Shown here: positions 15,752 to 23,933 of the stretch, piece by piece | Layout of the letters: the number at the start of each line of letters is the position of its first letter | Numbering within the stretch: position 1 is the stretch's first letter | From: Cypionkella sp. | GTDB taxonomy: Bacteria; Pseudomonadota; Alphaproteobacteria; Rhodobacterales; Rhodobacteraceae | Reading direction: 5' to 3' | Assembly: GCA_025458525.1 (NCBI GenBank) | Contig: JALOSF010000015.1 | Span: 1-41,304 of the forward strand | DNA: 41,304 nt | Translations under genes and position numbers: made by a program | The notes under the pieces: model-generated | What the model was told of the DNA's origin: nothing | Database searches by the model: none | The model's input: only the letters and a program-made list of their open reading frames with translations

Positions 15752-17823
15752 CACAAAGCCTTGTTTTCGCGCCACTGATCCCGTGGCCCTTGATCTGGGG
15801 CGCCATGGCCTTTGCGGCCGTGCTGCTGGGGCTTGCGGTGATGCGCGGCCTGTCCGGCTGGTGGCTGCGGGCGCTGGCGGCAGCCGCGGTTCTGCTGGCC
15901 CTTGCCAACCCCGCGTTGCAGGAAGAAGACCGCAGCCCGCAATCGGATATCGTGATTGCGGTGGTCGATGAAAGCGCAAGCCAAACCCTGGCCGACCGCC
16001 CCCGTCAGACGGAAAGCGCGCTTGCCGCCCTTCAGGCCGAGGTGGCAGCCCTCGACAACACCGAATTGCGCGTCCTGCGTCTGGGGGACGGCCCCGAGGA
16101 TGCCGGCACGCTGGCCATGACGGCGCTGGCCGAAGCCCTGGCCGAGGAACCGCGCGCCCGCGTTGCCGGTGCGGTGCTGATCACCGATGGACAGATCCAT
16201 GATCTGGACCTGGCGCCTGCGCTGCCCGCCCCGCTGCATGTGTTGCTGACCGGCGAGCCAGAGGATTGGGACCGCCGCCTGATCGTCAAGAATGCCCCCG
16301 CCTTTGCCATTCTGGGCGAGGAGGTGATGCTGACCCTGCGGATCGAGGATCAAGGCGCCGTCCCCGCCTCGGTCAGCCCGACGGCCGAGCTGACCATCGC
16401 GGTCGATGCCGATGCGCCGCAAACCTATACCGTGCCGGTGGGCGAGGATCTGGAACTGCCCGTCACCCTGCCGCATGGCGGGGTGAACGTGCTGCAATTC
16501 ACGATCGCCGCGTCCGAGGGCGAACTCACCGACCGCAACAATGCCGCCGTGGTGCAGATCAACGGCGTGCGCGACCGCCTGCGCGTCCTGCTGGTGTCGG
16601 GGGAACCCCATGCGGGCGAACGGGTCTGGCGCAACCTGTTGAAATCAGACGCGTCGGTGGACCTTGTGCATTTCACCATCCTGCGCCCCCCGGAAAAGCA
16701 GGACGGCATCCCGGTCAGCGAGCTGTCGCTGATCGCCTTTCCGACGCGCGAGTTGTTCATCGAAAAGATCGAGGAATTCGATCTGATCGTGTTCGACCGC
16801 TATCGGATGCGGGGCATCCTGCCGATGTCCTACATGGAAAACATCGTCAACTATGTGCGCGGCGGCGGCACGGTTCTGGTGGCGGCCGGGCCCGAATATG
16901 GCGCGGTGGACAGCCTTTGGCGCTCTCCTCTGGCGGAAATCCTGCCCGCCGAACCCACCGCCCGGGTGATCGAGGGCGGGTTTCAGCCCGCGCTGACCGA
17001 CCTTGGCCGCCGCCATCCGGTGACCGAAGGGCTCGAAGACCTTGCGCCCGAAGGGGGCTGGGGCCGCTGGTTCCGCATGGTCGATGTGATCCCGCGTGCG
17101 GGGCAGGTGGTGATGGAAGGGCCCGACGACCGACCGTTGTTGATCCTCAACCGGGTGGAGGAGGGGCGCGTGGCCGTGCTTGCCTCGGATCACGCCTGGC
17201 TGTGGGGGCGGGGCTATGAAGGGGGCGGCCCGCAACTGGAACTGCTGCGCCGCCTGGCGCACTGGATGCTCAAGGAACCGGAACTGGAGGAGGAAACGCT
17301 GAACGCCTCCGTGTCGGGTCAGACGCTGACCGTGATCCGCCGCAGCATCGAGGAAACGCCCCCCGGCGATGTCACCATCACCGGGCCGGATGGCGCGCAG
17401 ACCACCCTGCCGCTGACCGAAGTCTCTCCCGGCCGTCACGAAGGCACGTTCGAGGCGCCCCAGCTGGGCCTTTACCGTCTGGATCAGGGCGATCTGAGCC
17501 GGGTGGTTGCGGTTGGCCCCTCGGCCCCGCGCGAATTTGTCGAAACAATCGCATCGGGAGACTTCCTATCGGCCACCGTGGCCGCCACCAACGGCGGCAT
17601 CTTGCGCCTGTCGGACGGTGCCCCCGATGTGCGTCTGGTGCGCGAAGGGCGGCCCGCCTCGGGTCGGGGCTGGATCGGGATCACCCCGCGCGGCGCCTAT
17701 GTCACGCAAGATGTCCGCATCGCCGCGCTGTTGCCGGGCTGGGCCTGGTTGATGCTGGTCGCAAGCCTTGCCATCGCGGCCTGGCTGATCGAGGGCCGCC
17801 GCGGGGCGCGTGCCGTGGCCTAG
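15748..17823 (+). CDS. VWA/class I GATase-like membrane protein, end of the moxR operon
   Basis: A 691-residue membrane protein starting inside the stop of the DUF4159 gene (ATGA, 15748-15751). Two helices lie at about 12-32 and 38-55. A VWA-like region follows with a complete DxSxS metal loop, DESAS from D74, and LITDGQIHDLD. A middle beta-sandwich (about 170-275) comes next, and then a class I glutamine amidotransferase-like fold (about 280-500) with LLVSGEPHAGERVWR and GGGTVLVAAGPEYG. The usual catalytic Cys nucleophile elbow is not visible, so amidase activity is unlikely. A final helix (about 660-680) is followed by an Arg-rich tail. Of the three VWA-like proteins in this operon, only this one keeps an intact metal-site motif. 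Confidence 0.84.
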   Translation: MTQSLVFAPLIPWPLIWGAMAFAAVLLGLAVMRGLSGWWLRALAAAAVLLALANPALQEEDRSPQSDIVIAVVDESASQTLADRPRQTESALAALQAEVAALDNTELRVLRLGDGPEDAGTLAMTALAEALAEEPRARVAGAVLITDGQIHDLDLAPALPAPLHVLLTGEPEDWDRRLIVKNAPAFAILGEEVMLTLRIEDQGAVPASVSPTAELTIAVDADAPQTYTVPVGEDLELPVTLPHGGVNVLQFTIAASEGELTDRNNAAVVQINGVRDRLRVLLVSGEPHAGERVWRNLLKSDASVDLVHFTILRPPEKQDGIPVSELSLIAFPTRELFIEKIEEFDLIVFDRYRMRGILPMSYMENIVNYVRGGGTVLVAAGPEYGAVDSLWRSPLAEILPAEPTARVIEGGFQPALTDLGRRHPVTEGLEDLAPEGGWGRWFRMVDVIPRAGQVVMEGPDDRPLLILNRVEEGRVAVLASDHAWLWGRGYEGGGPQLELLRRLAHWMLKEPELEEETLNASVSGQTLTVIRRSIEETPPGDVTITGPDGAQTTLPLTEVSPGRHEGTFEAPQLGLYRLDQGDLSRVVAVGPSAPREFVETIASGDFLSATVAATNGGILRLSDGAPDVRLVREGRPASGRGWIGITPRGAYVTQDVRIAALLPGWAWLMLVASLAIAAWLIEGRRGARAVA

Positions 17824-18515
17824 CGGGCCAGCATCACAAGCCGCGAGGCCGAGGCGAATTCCCGGCGCAACAGCACGATACAGGTAACGAGCGTCGCGCC
17901 GATCAACACCCATGGGCCAAGCAGCCACGAGGTCGCGGCCAAGGCGAAATAGATCGACATCAGCCCGCGGTTGAAACTCTTGGCGGCGGTCACGTTGATT
18001 TCGGCGGCCTGTCCTGCGCGGACATAGACCAGAGGATCCTGCGCCTCGTTCGGCACGGCGGCCATCAGGATCGCGCAATACCCGAACAGCCGATGCGCCC
18101 AGACAAATTTCAGCAGCGCATTGGCAAGGAACATCAGCACCAGAATGATCTTCAACTCGACCCGCACCCCGGCGGCATCCAGCGTCAGTTCATGCGCCAA
18201 CCCTTCGAGCTGGGTCACATTGCCGATCAGCGCCACGCCCCCGCCGATGGCGATCATCGAGGCCGAAGCAAAGAAAGCCGTGCTCTGCCGCAGCGAATCG
18301 ATGATATTGGCGTCAAAGATCCTGGGCGTGCGCGTCACGAATTGCCGCATCCAGTCGCGCCGATACTCGGCCATCAGCATCGATACCGATGGCCTTGACC
18401 GGGGCGGATGTTCCACCAGCCAGCCCGTCAAGGCCCAGGTCAAGATCAGGACGGCAAGGGCAAGCCCATCGGGCAAGTCAAGCGACAGTGGCGAAAATCC
18501 GGTCATCATGGCCAC
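17820..18515 (-). CDS. DUF599 family membrane protein
   Basis: A 231-residue membrane protein with four to five hydrophobic helices (about 12-35, 80-105, 122-145, 185-225). It has the family's N-terminal MRQFVTRTPRIFDANII segment and the central FNRGLMSIYFALAA segment. DUF599 proteins have no assigned function. It converges on the moxR operon, and the two stop codons overlap by three bases. I keep the GTG at 18515, which has AAGAG seven bases upstream. The ATG at 18509 is a close alternative. The start faces glcD about 120 bases away, so it has its own divergent promoter. Confidence 0.82.
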   Translation of the reverse strand: MAMMTGFSPLSLDLPDGLALAVLILTWALTGWLVEHPPRSRPSVSMLMAEYRRDWMRQFVTRTPRIFDANIIDSLRQSTAFFASASMIAIGGGVALIGNVTQLEGLAHELTLDAAGVRVELKIILVLMFLANALLKFVWAHRLFGYCAILMAAVPNEAQDPLVYVRAGQAAEINVTAAKSFNRGLMSIYFALAATSWLLGPWVLIGATLVTCIVLLRREFASASRLVMLAR

Positions 18516-18563
18516 AGGATAACTCTTGCCAAGCCGGTTTGCCCATGCCCTTTGATCGGCGAT

Positions 18564-18600
18564 ATTGGTTATTTCATTTTACCAATTCATCGGGTATAGT
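18564..18600 (+). promoter_or_regulatory. Likely glcDEF promoter with an inverted repeat over the -35 region
   Basis: ATTGGT (18564-18569) and ACCAAT (18581-18586) form a 6-base inverted repeat with an 11-base AT-rich spacer. A -10-like TATAGT stands at 18595-18600, 34 bases ahead of the glcD ATG, and the repeat overlaps the -35 position. ATTGGT/ACCAAT half-sites are typical of GntR-family (FadR subfamily) operators such as PdhR, LldR and GlcC sites, but those normally have a 3-base spacer. No regulator gene lies next to glcDEF. Confidence 0.45.
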
Positions 18601-18634
18601 TCCGTGACCCACGCGCCAGGACAGGGAGTTGCCG

Positions 18635-20068
18635 ATGGAAATGCCAGCGCCGAACACCATGGTCCTGTCGGGCAAGGCGCGCATCGTCGCGCGGTTGCGC
18701 AGCGTTTTGCCCGCCGACGCCGTGATTGATGACGAGGCCGAGACGCGCGCCTATGAATGCGACGCGCTGACCGCCTATCGCTGCCCGCCGCTGGCCGCCG
18801 TGCTGCCCCGCACCACGGCCGAGGTGGCCGCCGTGCTGCGCATCTGCCATGAGGAGGGCGTGCCGGTGGTGCCGCGCGGGTCGGGCACGAGCCTTGCAGG
18901 CGGGGCGCTGCCGACGGCGGATTGCGTGATCCTCGGCGTTGCCCGGATGAATGCCGTGCTGGAAACCGATTACGACAACCGCTTCATCCGCGTGCAATCG
19001 GGCCGCACCAACCTGAGCGTGACGGGCGCGGTGGAGGCGGACGGGTTCTTTTACGCCCCCGACCCGTCCAGCCAGCTGGCCTGTGCGATCGCGGGCAATA
19101 TCGCGATGAACTCGGGCGGGGCGCATTGCCTCAAATACGGGGTGACGACGAACAACCTGCTGGGCGTCACACTGGTGCAGATGGACGGCACGGTGCTGGA
19201 AATCGGCGGGCCCTACATGGACCCGGGCGGGCTGGACCTTCTGGGCGTGATCTGCGGGTCGGAAGGCCAGCTTGGCGTGGTGACAGAGGCCACCTTGCGC
19301 ATCCTGCCAAAGCCCGAGGGTGCGCGGCCCGTGCTGATCGGGTTCGATGCCAACGAGGTCGCGGGGGCCTGCGTGTCCGACATCATCAAGGCGGGCGTGC
19401 TGCCGGTCGCGATCGAATTCATGGACCGCCCCTGCATCGAGGCGACCGAGGCATTTGCCAAGGCGGGCTATCCCGATTGCGAGGCGCTGCTGATCGTGGA
19501 GGTCGAGGGATCTGCGGCCGAGATCGACGAACAGCTGGCGCTGATCAAGGCGATTGCCTTGCGGCACAACCCGGTCGAATTCCGCGAGGCGGCGGATGAG
19601 GATCAGGCCAAGCGCATCTGGCTGGGCCGCAAGTCGGCCTTCGGCGCGATGGGGCAGATCAACGATTACATGTGCCTCGATGGCACCATCCCGGTGTCGA
19701 GCCTGCCCTATGTGCTGCGCCGGATCGGCGAGATGTCGAAGGAGATCGGCCTTGATGTCGCCAATGTGTTCCATGCGGGCGATGGCAACATGCACCCCTT
19801 GATCCTGTTCGACGCGAACAAGCCCGGCGATCTGGAACGCTGCGAGGCGCTGGGTGCCGATATCCTGCGGCTGTGCGTCGAGGTTGGCGGTTGCCTGACC
19901 GGCGAGCATGGCGTGGGGATCGAAAAGCGCGACCTGATGACGGTGCAGTTCACCCCCGACGATCTGGAGGCGCAATTGCGGGTCAAGGATGTGTTTGATC
20001 CCAAATGGCTTTTGAACCCCGCCAAGGTATTTCCGCTGGCCGCGACCGCCAGCCGGCGCGCGGGTTGA
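18635..20068 (+). CDS. glcD: Glycolate oxidase subunit GlcD (FAD-linked)
   Basis: A 477-residue flavoprotein, the catalytic subunit that oxidises glycolate to glyoxylate. The FAD-binding PCMH domain (about 45-225) shows VVPRGSGTSLAGGALP, PDPSSQLACAIAGNIAMNSGG and GSEGQLGVVTEATLR. The C-terminal domain holds the metal/substrate motif NVFHAGDGNMHP near residue 380 and a second His in LTGEHGVGIEKRD near 425. It ends DPKWLLNPAKVFP, typical of the family. A TTG at 18629 is in frame; CAGGGAG at 18622-18628 favours the ATG at 18635. It leads the glcDEF operon. D-lactate dehydrogenase is related, but the E and F partners fix the assignment. Confidence 0.93.
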   Translation: MEMPAPNTMVLSGKARIVARLRSVLPADAVIDDEAETRAYECDALTAYRCPPLAAVLPRTTAEVAAVLRICHEEGVPVVPRGSGTSLAGGALPTADCVILGVARMNAVLETDYDNRFIRVQSGRTNLSVTGAVEADGFFYAPDPSSQLACAIAGNIAMNSGGAHCLKYGVTTNNLLGVTLVQMDGTVLEIGGPYMDPGGLDLLGVICGSEGQLGVVTEATLRILPKPEGARPVLIGFDANEVAGACVSDIIKAGVLPVAIEFMDRPCIEATEAFAKAGYPDCEALLIVEVEGSAAEIDEQLALIKAIALRHNPVEFREAADEDQAKRIWLGRKSAFGAMGQINDYMCLDGTIPVSSLPYVLRRIGEMSKEIGLDVANVFHAGDGNMHPLILFDANKPGDLERCEALGADILRLCVEVGGCLTGEHGVGIEKRDLMTVQFTPDDLEAQLRVKDVFDPKWLLNPAKVFPLAATASRRAG

Positions 20069-20134
20069 ACCCGCCGGGGGCTGTCTGCCCCCGGACATTC
20101 CGCAAAAAGTCTTGAACAGATGAAGGGGCAGGGA

Positions 20135-21220
20135 ATGCGTCCTGCGACAGAGGCCGAACTGGCCGAGATCATTCGGGCCACCAATGCGCCGATTTCGGTG
20201 CGGGGTGGTGGCACGCGGGCGATCGGGGCGGCGCGGGGGGCTGTGCTGCATACCGGCGGGCTTGCCGGGGTGGAGCTTTACGAGCCGGGTGCCTTGACGC
20301 TGGTGGCGCGGGCGGGCACGCCCCTGGCGGAGGTGGAGGCATTGCTGGCCGCCGAAGGCCAGCGCCTGCCGTTCGAGGTGCCCGACCTGCGCGCCATGCT
20401 GGGGCGGGTGGGCGCGAGCACGCTGGGCGGTGTGGTGGCCGAGAATGCCAGCGGCCCGCGCCGGGTGCAGGTGGGCGCCTGCCGCGACAGCCTGATCGGG
20501 GTGCGGTTCGTGGACGGGTCGGGCACCGTGGTCAAGAACGGCGGGCGGGTGATGAAGAACGTCACCGGCTATGATCTGGTCAAGCTGCTGGCCGGGTCGC
20601 GCGGACAGCTGGGCGTGATCACGGAAGTCAGTTTCAAGCTGCTGCCGATGCCCGAGGCGGGGGCGACGCTGATCCTGTCGGGCCTGTCGGATGCGCAGGC
20701 GGTGCAGGCGATGGCGGCAGCCCTTGGCTCGCCGTTCGAGGTGAACGGGGCCGCGCATTGGCCGGGGCAGGGCACCTTTCTGCGGGTCGAGGGGTTTTCC
20801 GCCTCGGTCGCCTATCGGGCGGCGCGGCTGCGGGCGCATCTGGCGGCGTTCGGCGCGGTCGAGGTGGAGGCGGGCACCGACCGCTGGCCCGCGATTCGCG
20901 ATGTGGCGCCCTTTGCGGCGCGGCCGGGCGATGTGTGGCGGCTGTCGGTCAAGCCGACCGATGCGCCGGGGATCGTGGCGCGGCTGGGGGCCGAGGCGGT
21001 GCTTTATGACTGGGGCGGCGGGCTGATCTGGGCGCTGATGGCGCCGGGCGCCGACCTGCGCGGGCGGCTTGGCGCGTTCCAGGGCCATGCCACGCGGCTG
21101 CGCGGCGACGGGCCCGGCGCGCTGCACCCCGAGCCTGCGGGTGTGGCGGCCTTGACCCGCGGCCTGCGCGCGGCCTTCGATCCGCGCGGTATCCTGTCCC
21201 CTGCCGAAGCCGAGGCCTGA
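20135..21220 (+). CDS. glcE: Glycolate oxidase subunit GlcE
   Basis: A 361-residue FAD-binding subunit. The single PCMH domain (about 5-175) has SVRGGGTRAIG, GRVGASTLGGVVAENASGPRR, VKNGGRVMKNVTGYDLVKLLAGSRGQLGVITE and VSFKLLPMPE, all GlcE hallmarks. The remaining part is short and lacks the His-rich site of GlcD, as expected. The ATG at 20120 is in frame, but AGGGGCAGGGA just upstream of the ATG at 20135 and the usual MRPATEAEL opening favour the later start. It sits 66 bases after glcD and ends one base before the glcF ATG. Confidence 0.92.
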   Translation: MRPATEAELAEIIRATNAPISVRGGGTRAIGAARGAVLHTGGLAGVELYEPGALTLVARAGTPLAEVEALLAAEGQRLPFEVPDLRAMLGRVGASTLGGVVAENASGPRRVQVGACRDSLIGVRFVDGSGTVVKNGGRVMKNVTGYDLVKLLAGSRGQLGVITEVSFKLLPMPEAGATLILSGLSDAQAVQAMAAALGSPFEVNGAAHWPGQGTFLRVEGFSASVAYRAARLRAHLAAFGAVEVEAGTDRWPAIRDVAPFAARPGDVWRLSVKPTDAPGIVARLGAEAVLYDWGGGLIWALMAPGADLRGRLGAFQGHATRLRGDGPGALHPEPAGVAALTRGLRAAFDPRGILSPAEAEA

Positions 21221-21221
21221 C

Positions 21222-22508
21222 ATGCAGACCAGTTTCACCGCCGAACAGTTGAAGGACCCCGGGATCGCCCGCGCGAACGAGGTCTTGCGCACCTGCGTGC
21301 ATTGCGGGTTCTGCACCGCCACCTGCCCGACCTATCAGGTGCTGGGGGATGAGTTGGACAGCCCGCGCGGCCGCATTTACCTGATCAAGGACATGCTGGA
21401 AAAGGGCCGCCCGGCGGATGAAAAGACGGTCAAGCACATCGACCGCTGCCTGTCGTGTCTGGCCTGCATGACCACCTGCCCGTCGGGGGTGCATTACATG
21501 CATCTGGTGGATCAGGCGCGGGAGTATATCGAGGCGACGCACAAGCGCCCCGTCATGGACCGCATCTTGCGCGCGGTGCTGGCTTGGGTGATCCCGCATC
21601 CGATGCGGTTCCGGTTGGCGATGCTGGGGGCCAAGATCGCGCGGCCCTTCCGCGCGCTGGTGCCCGATGCGCGGCTGCGGGCGATGCTGGACATGGCGGC
21701 GGTGCCGATCCCCCCGGTCAGCCGCAACGACGACCCGCAGGTGTTTGTCGCCCTTGGGGAAAAGCGGATGCGGGTGGCGCTGCTGACGGGCTGCGCGCAG
21801 CGGGCGCTGAACACCGACATCAACGACGCGACCATCCGCCTCTTGCGCCGTCTGGGGGCCGAGGTGGTGGTGGCATCGGGCGCGGGCTGCTGCGGGGCGC
21901 TGACGCATCACATGGGCAAGGCGGACATGGCCCATGCCTCGGCCGCCGCGAACATCCGGGCGTGGATGGCGGAAATGGCGGGCGGGGGGCTGGACGCGAT
22001 CGTCATCAACACCAGCGGCTGCGGCACCACGGTCAAGGATTACGGCCACATGTTCCGCAATGATCCGCTGGCCGGGGAGGCTGCGGTGATTGCGGGGCTG
22101 GCGATGGATGTGTCGCAGGTGCTGACCAAACTGGGCCTGCCCGAGGGCGCGCCAAAGGGCCTGCGCGTCGCCTATCATGCCGCCTGCAGCCTGCAACACG
22201 GCCAGCAGATCAAGACCCTGCCGAAGGATCTGCTCAAGCGCGCAGGATTCACCGTGGTGGAACCCGCCGACAGCCATCTGTGCTGCGGGTCGGCGGGGAC
22301 CTATAACCTGCTGCAACCCGAGATCAGCCAGCAGTTGAAGGCGCGCAAGGTGCAGACGCTGGAGGCAAAGGCCCCCGACGTGATCGCCGCCGGGAACATC
22401 GGCTGCATGATGCAGATCGGGTCGGGCACCGGCGTGCCGGTGGTCCATACGGTGGAACTGCTGGACTGGGCGACCGGCGGGCCAAAGCCCCGCGCGCTGA
22501 TTGGTTAG
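21222..22508 (+). CDS. glcF: Glycolate oxidase iron-sulfur subunit GlcF
   Basis: A 428-residue protein that takes electrons from GlcD/GlcE towards the quinone pool. Two ferredoxin-type 4Fe-4S motifs are at about residues 25-35 (CVHCGFCTATCP) and 76-87 (CLSCLACMTTCP). Two CCG domains follow, with GCCGALTHH near 225 and HLCCGSAGTYNLLQP near 355, which bind a further cofactor in related heterodisulfide reductase-type subunits. It is translationally adjacent to glcE. It ends 21 bases before the stop of a convergent small gene. No glcC, glcG or glcA is in the window. Confidence 0.94.
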   Translation: MQTSFTAEQLKDPGIARANEVLRTCVHCGFCTATCPTYQVLGDELDSPRGRIYLIKDMLEKGRPADEKTVKHIDRCLSCLACMTTCPSGVHYMHLVDQAREYIEATHKRPVMDRILRAVLAWVIPHPMRFRLAMLGAKIARPFRALVPDARLRAMLDMAAVPIPPVSRNDDPQVFVALGEKRMRVALLTGCAQRALNTDINDATIRLLRRLGAEVVVASGAGCCGALTHHMGKADMAHASAAANIRAWMAEMAGGGLDAIVINTSGCGTTVKDYGHMFRNDPLAGEAAVIAGLAMDVSQVLTKLGLPEGAPKGLRVAYHAACSLQHGQQIKTLPKDLLKRAGFTVVEPADSHLCCGSAGTYNLLQPEISQQLKARKVQTLEAKAPDVIAAGNIGCMMQIGSGTGVPVVHTVELLDWATGGPKPRALIG

Positions 22509-22529
22509 CGCAGCGGGGCAATGACGCGA

Positions 22530-22931
22530 TCAGTTCGCCTGACCTGCGGTGACAGCAGGCGGGGGCGCTACGGGTGCCGGTGCGCGTGCCGGGCGTTTGC
22601 TGTTCGCCGCGCCAAGGCCCACGCCCACATCGATGCCGCCGCTGTTGAAATCATAGCCCACATCCATCCCCACATAGCTTTTGCTGGCAAGGTAGGCCAC
22701 GCCCAGACTGGGCCGGACGCGTTGGTCCGTGATCATGTAATCGACACCCAGCGACCCCACGACCTCGCCCCGTTCGTTGTCGGAAAACAGCCGAAGGCCA
22801 AGTCCGGTGCCGCCCGTGCTTGCAGCACCGCCCCAGGTGAAGGTGACGCCAAGACCGACGGCCGGTTCGGCGCTTGCGGGCACAGACAGGGCAAACGCCA
22901 CCGGAAGCGCAAGAAGAACATGCTTTTTCAT
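22530..22931 (-). CDS. Small exported protein, possibly outer-membrane associated
   Basis: A 133-residue protein of unknown function. MKKHVLLALPVAFALSVPASA is a standard signal peptide. The mature part alternates short polar/Gly and hydrophobic stretches (VGLGVTFTW, LGLRLFSD, GEVVGSLGVDYMI, PSLGVAYLAS, YVGMDVGYDF, DVGVGLGAA). That looks like amphipathic beta-strands of a small barrel. The C-terminus is a Pro/Ala-rich tail rather than a terminal aromatic strand. The frame is open to 22994, but the signal peptide decides the start at 22931. It converges on glcF and is divergent from the protease pair. Confidence 0.7.
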   Translation of the reverse strand: MKKHVLLALPVAFALSVPASAEPAVGLGVTFTWGGAASTGGTGLGLRLFSDNERGEVVGSLGVDYMITDQRVRPSLGVAYLASKSYVGMDVGYDFNSGGIDVGVGLGAANSKRPARAPAPVAPPPAVTAGQAN

Positions 22932-23096
22932 GAGGGTATCCTGTTTTTTTCTGCTCATTGGCGGCAGCGTATCTGCTCGCGCCGCTGCGGACAAGCGTCA
23001 TGCGGGCGGCGGGCGCTGTTCAGGCGATGGCTTGCCTTTGCCACAAATCCGCCCAACTGCGCTGCCATCCCACCGCAGATGACGAAGGGAGTCGCC

Positions 23097-23933
23097 ATGA
23101 TGCCGCTGCACGATCCTGCAAGGTTGCTTTGCGCCGCGCTGCTGGCCGCACTGGCCCTTGCCGCGCCCGCCTTGGCGCAGGATGGCGGGCTGCGCAGCCT
23201 GCAAACCGGGGACGACGCCCGTGGCTGGGATGCCGTGGGGCGGCTCAATCTGGGGGATGTCGGCTTTTGCACGGGCGCGCTGATCGCCGAGGATCTGGTG
23301 CTGACGGCTGCGCATTGCCTGTTCGACAAGACCACCGGCGTCTCGATCCGGCCCGAGGAGATCCAGTTCCTGGCGGGCTGGCGCAATGGCCGCGCGGCGG
23401 CCTATCGCGGGGTGCGCCAAGCCCTGGCCCATCCCGAATATGTCTATGGCGGGCGCGAAAACGTGGATCGCGTGCCGTTTGACGTCGCCCTTTTGCAACT
23501 GGATCAACCGATCCGCCTGCCCTCGGTCAAGCCCTATGCCACCGACGAAAGGCCCGGAACAGGCGACGAGATCGGCGTCGTGTCTTATGCGCAGGACCGG
23601 GCAGAGGCGCCCTCGCTTCAGCAACTCTGCCATGTGCTGGGGCGTCAAACCGCGCCGGGGGACGGCGGTTTTGCCACGCTGGTGCTGTCATGCGATGTCG
23701 ATTTCGGCTCATCCGGCGCCCCGGTGTTTTCCATGCGCGATGGCACCTTGCGGATTGTCTCGGTGATCTCTGCCAAGGCCGAGGTGGATGGCCGCAAGGT
23801 CTCGCTTGGCACGCCCTTGTCCGATCATGTCGATTTTCTGCGGGCCCGTCTGGCTGAAACCGATCAACGCCTGCGCCCGGCGCATGTGCGTGTGCTGTCC
23901 GGCGGGTCGGGCGGCAAGTTCATCCGGCCATGA
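23097..23933 (+). CDS. Exported trypsin-like serine protease, copy 1
   Basis: A 278-residue protease with a signal peptide to about residue 28 (ALAQDG). The catalytic triad is H73 in LTAAHCLF, D129 in DVALLQL and S206 in CDVDFGSSGAPVF. The usual GDSGGP box is GSSGAP. The Asp that in trypsin pairs with the new N-terminus after zymogen cleavage is therefore absent, so activation must differ; a V8-like or constitutively folded enzyme is plausible. Cysteine pairs 58/74 and 178/199 look like the conserved disulfides. GAAGGGA six bases before the ATG supports this start, while the longer open frame from 22521 runs through the neighbouring gene. It is coupled by ATGA overlap to a second, related protease. 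Confidence 0.87.
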   Translation: MMPLHDPARLLCAALLAALALAAPALAQDGGLRSLQTGDDARGWDAVGRLNLGDVGFCTGALIAEDLVLTAAHCLFDKTTGVSIRPEEIQFLAGWRNGRAAAYRGVRQALAHPEYVYGGRENVDRVPFDVALLQLDQPIRLPSVKPYATDERPGTGDEIGVVSYAQDRAEAPSLQQLCHVLGRQTAPGDGGFATLVLSCDVDFGSSGAPVFSMRDGTLRIVSVISAKAEVDGRKVSLGTPLSDHVDFLRARLAETDQRLRPAHVRVLSGGSGGKFIRP

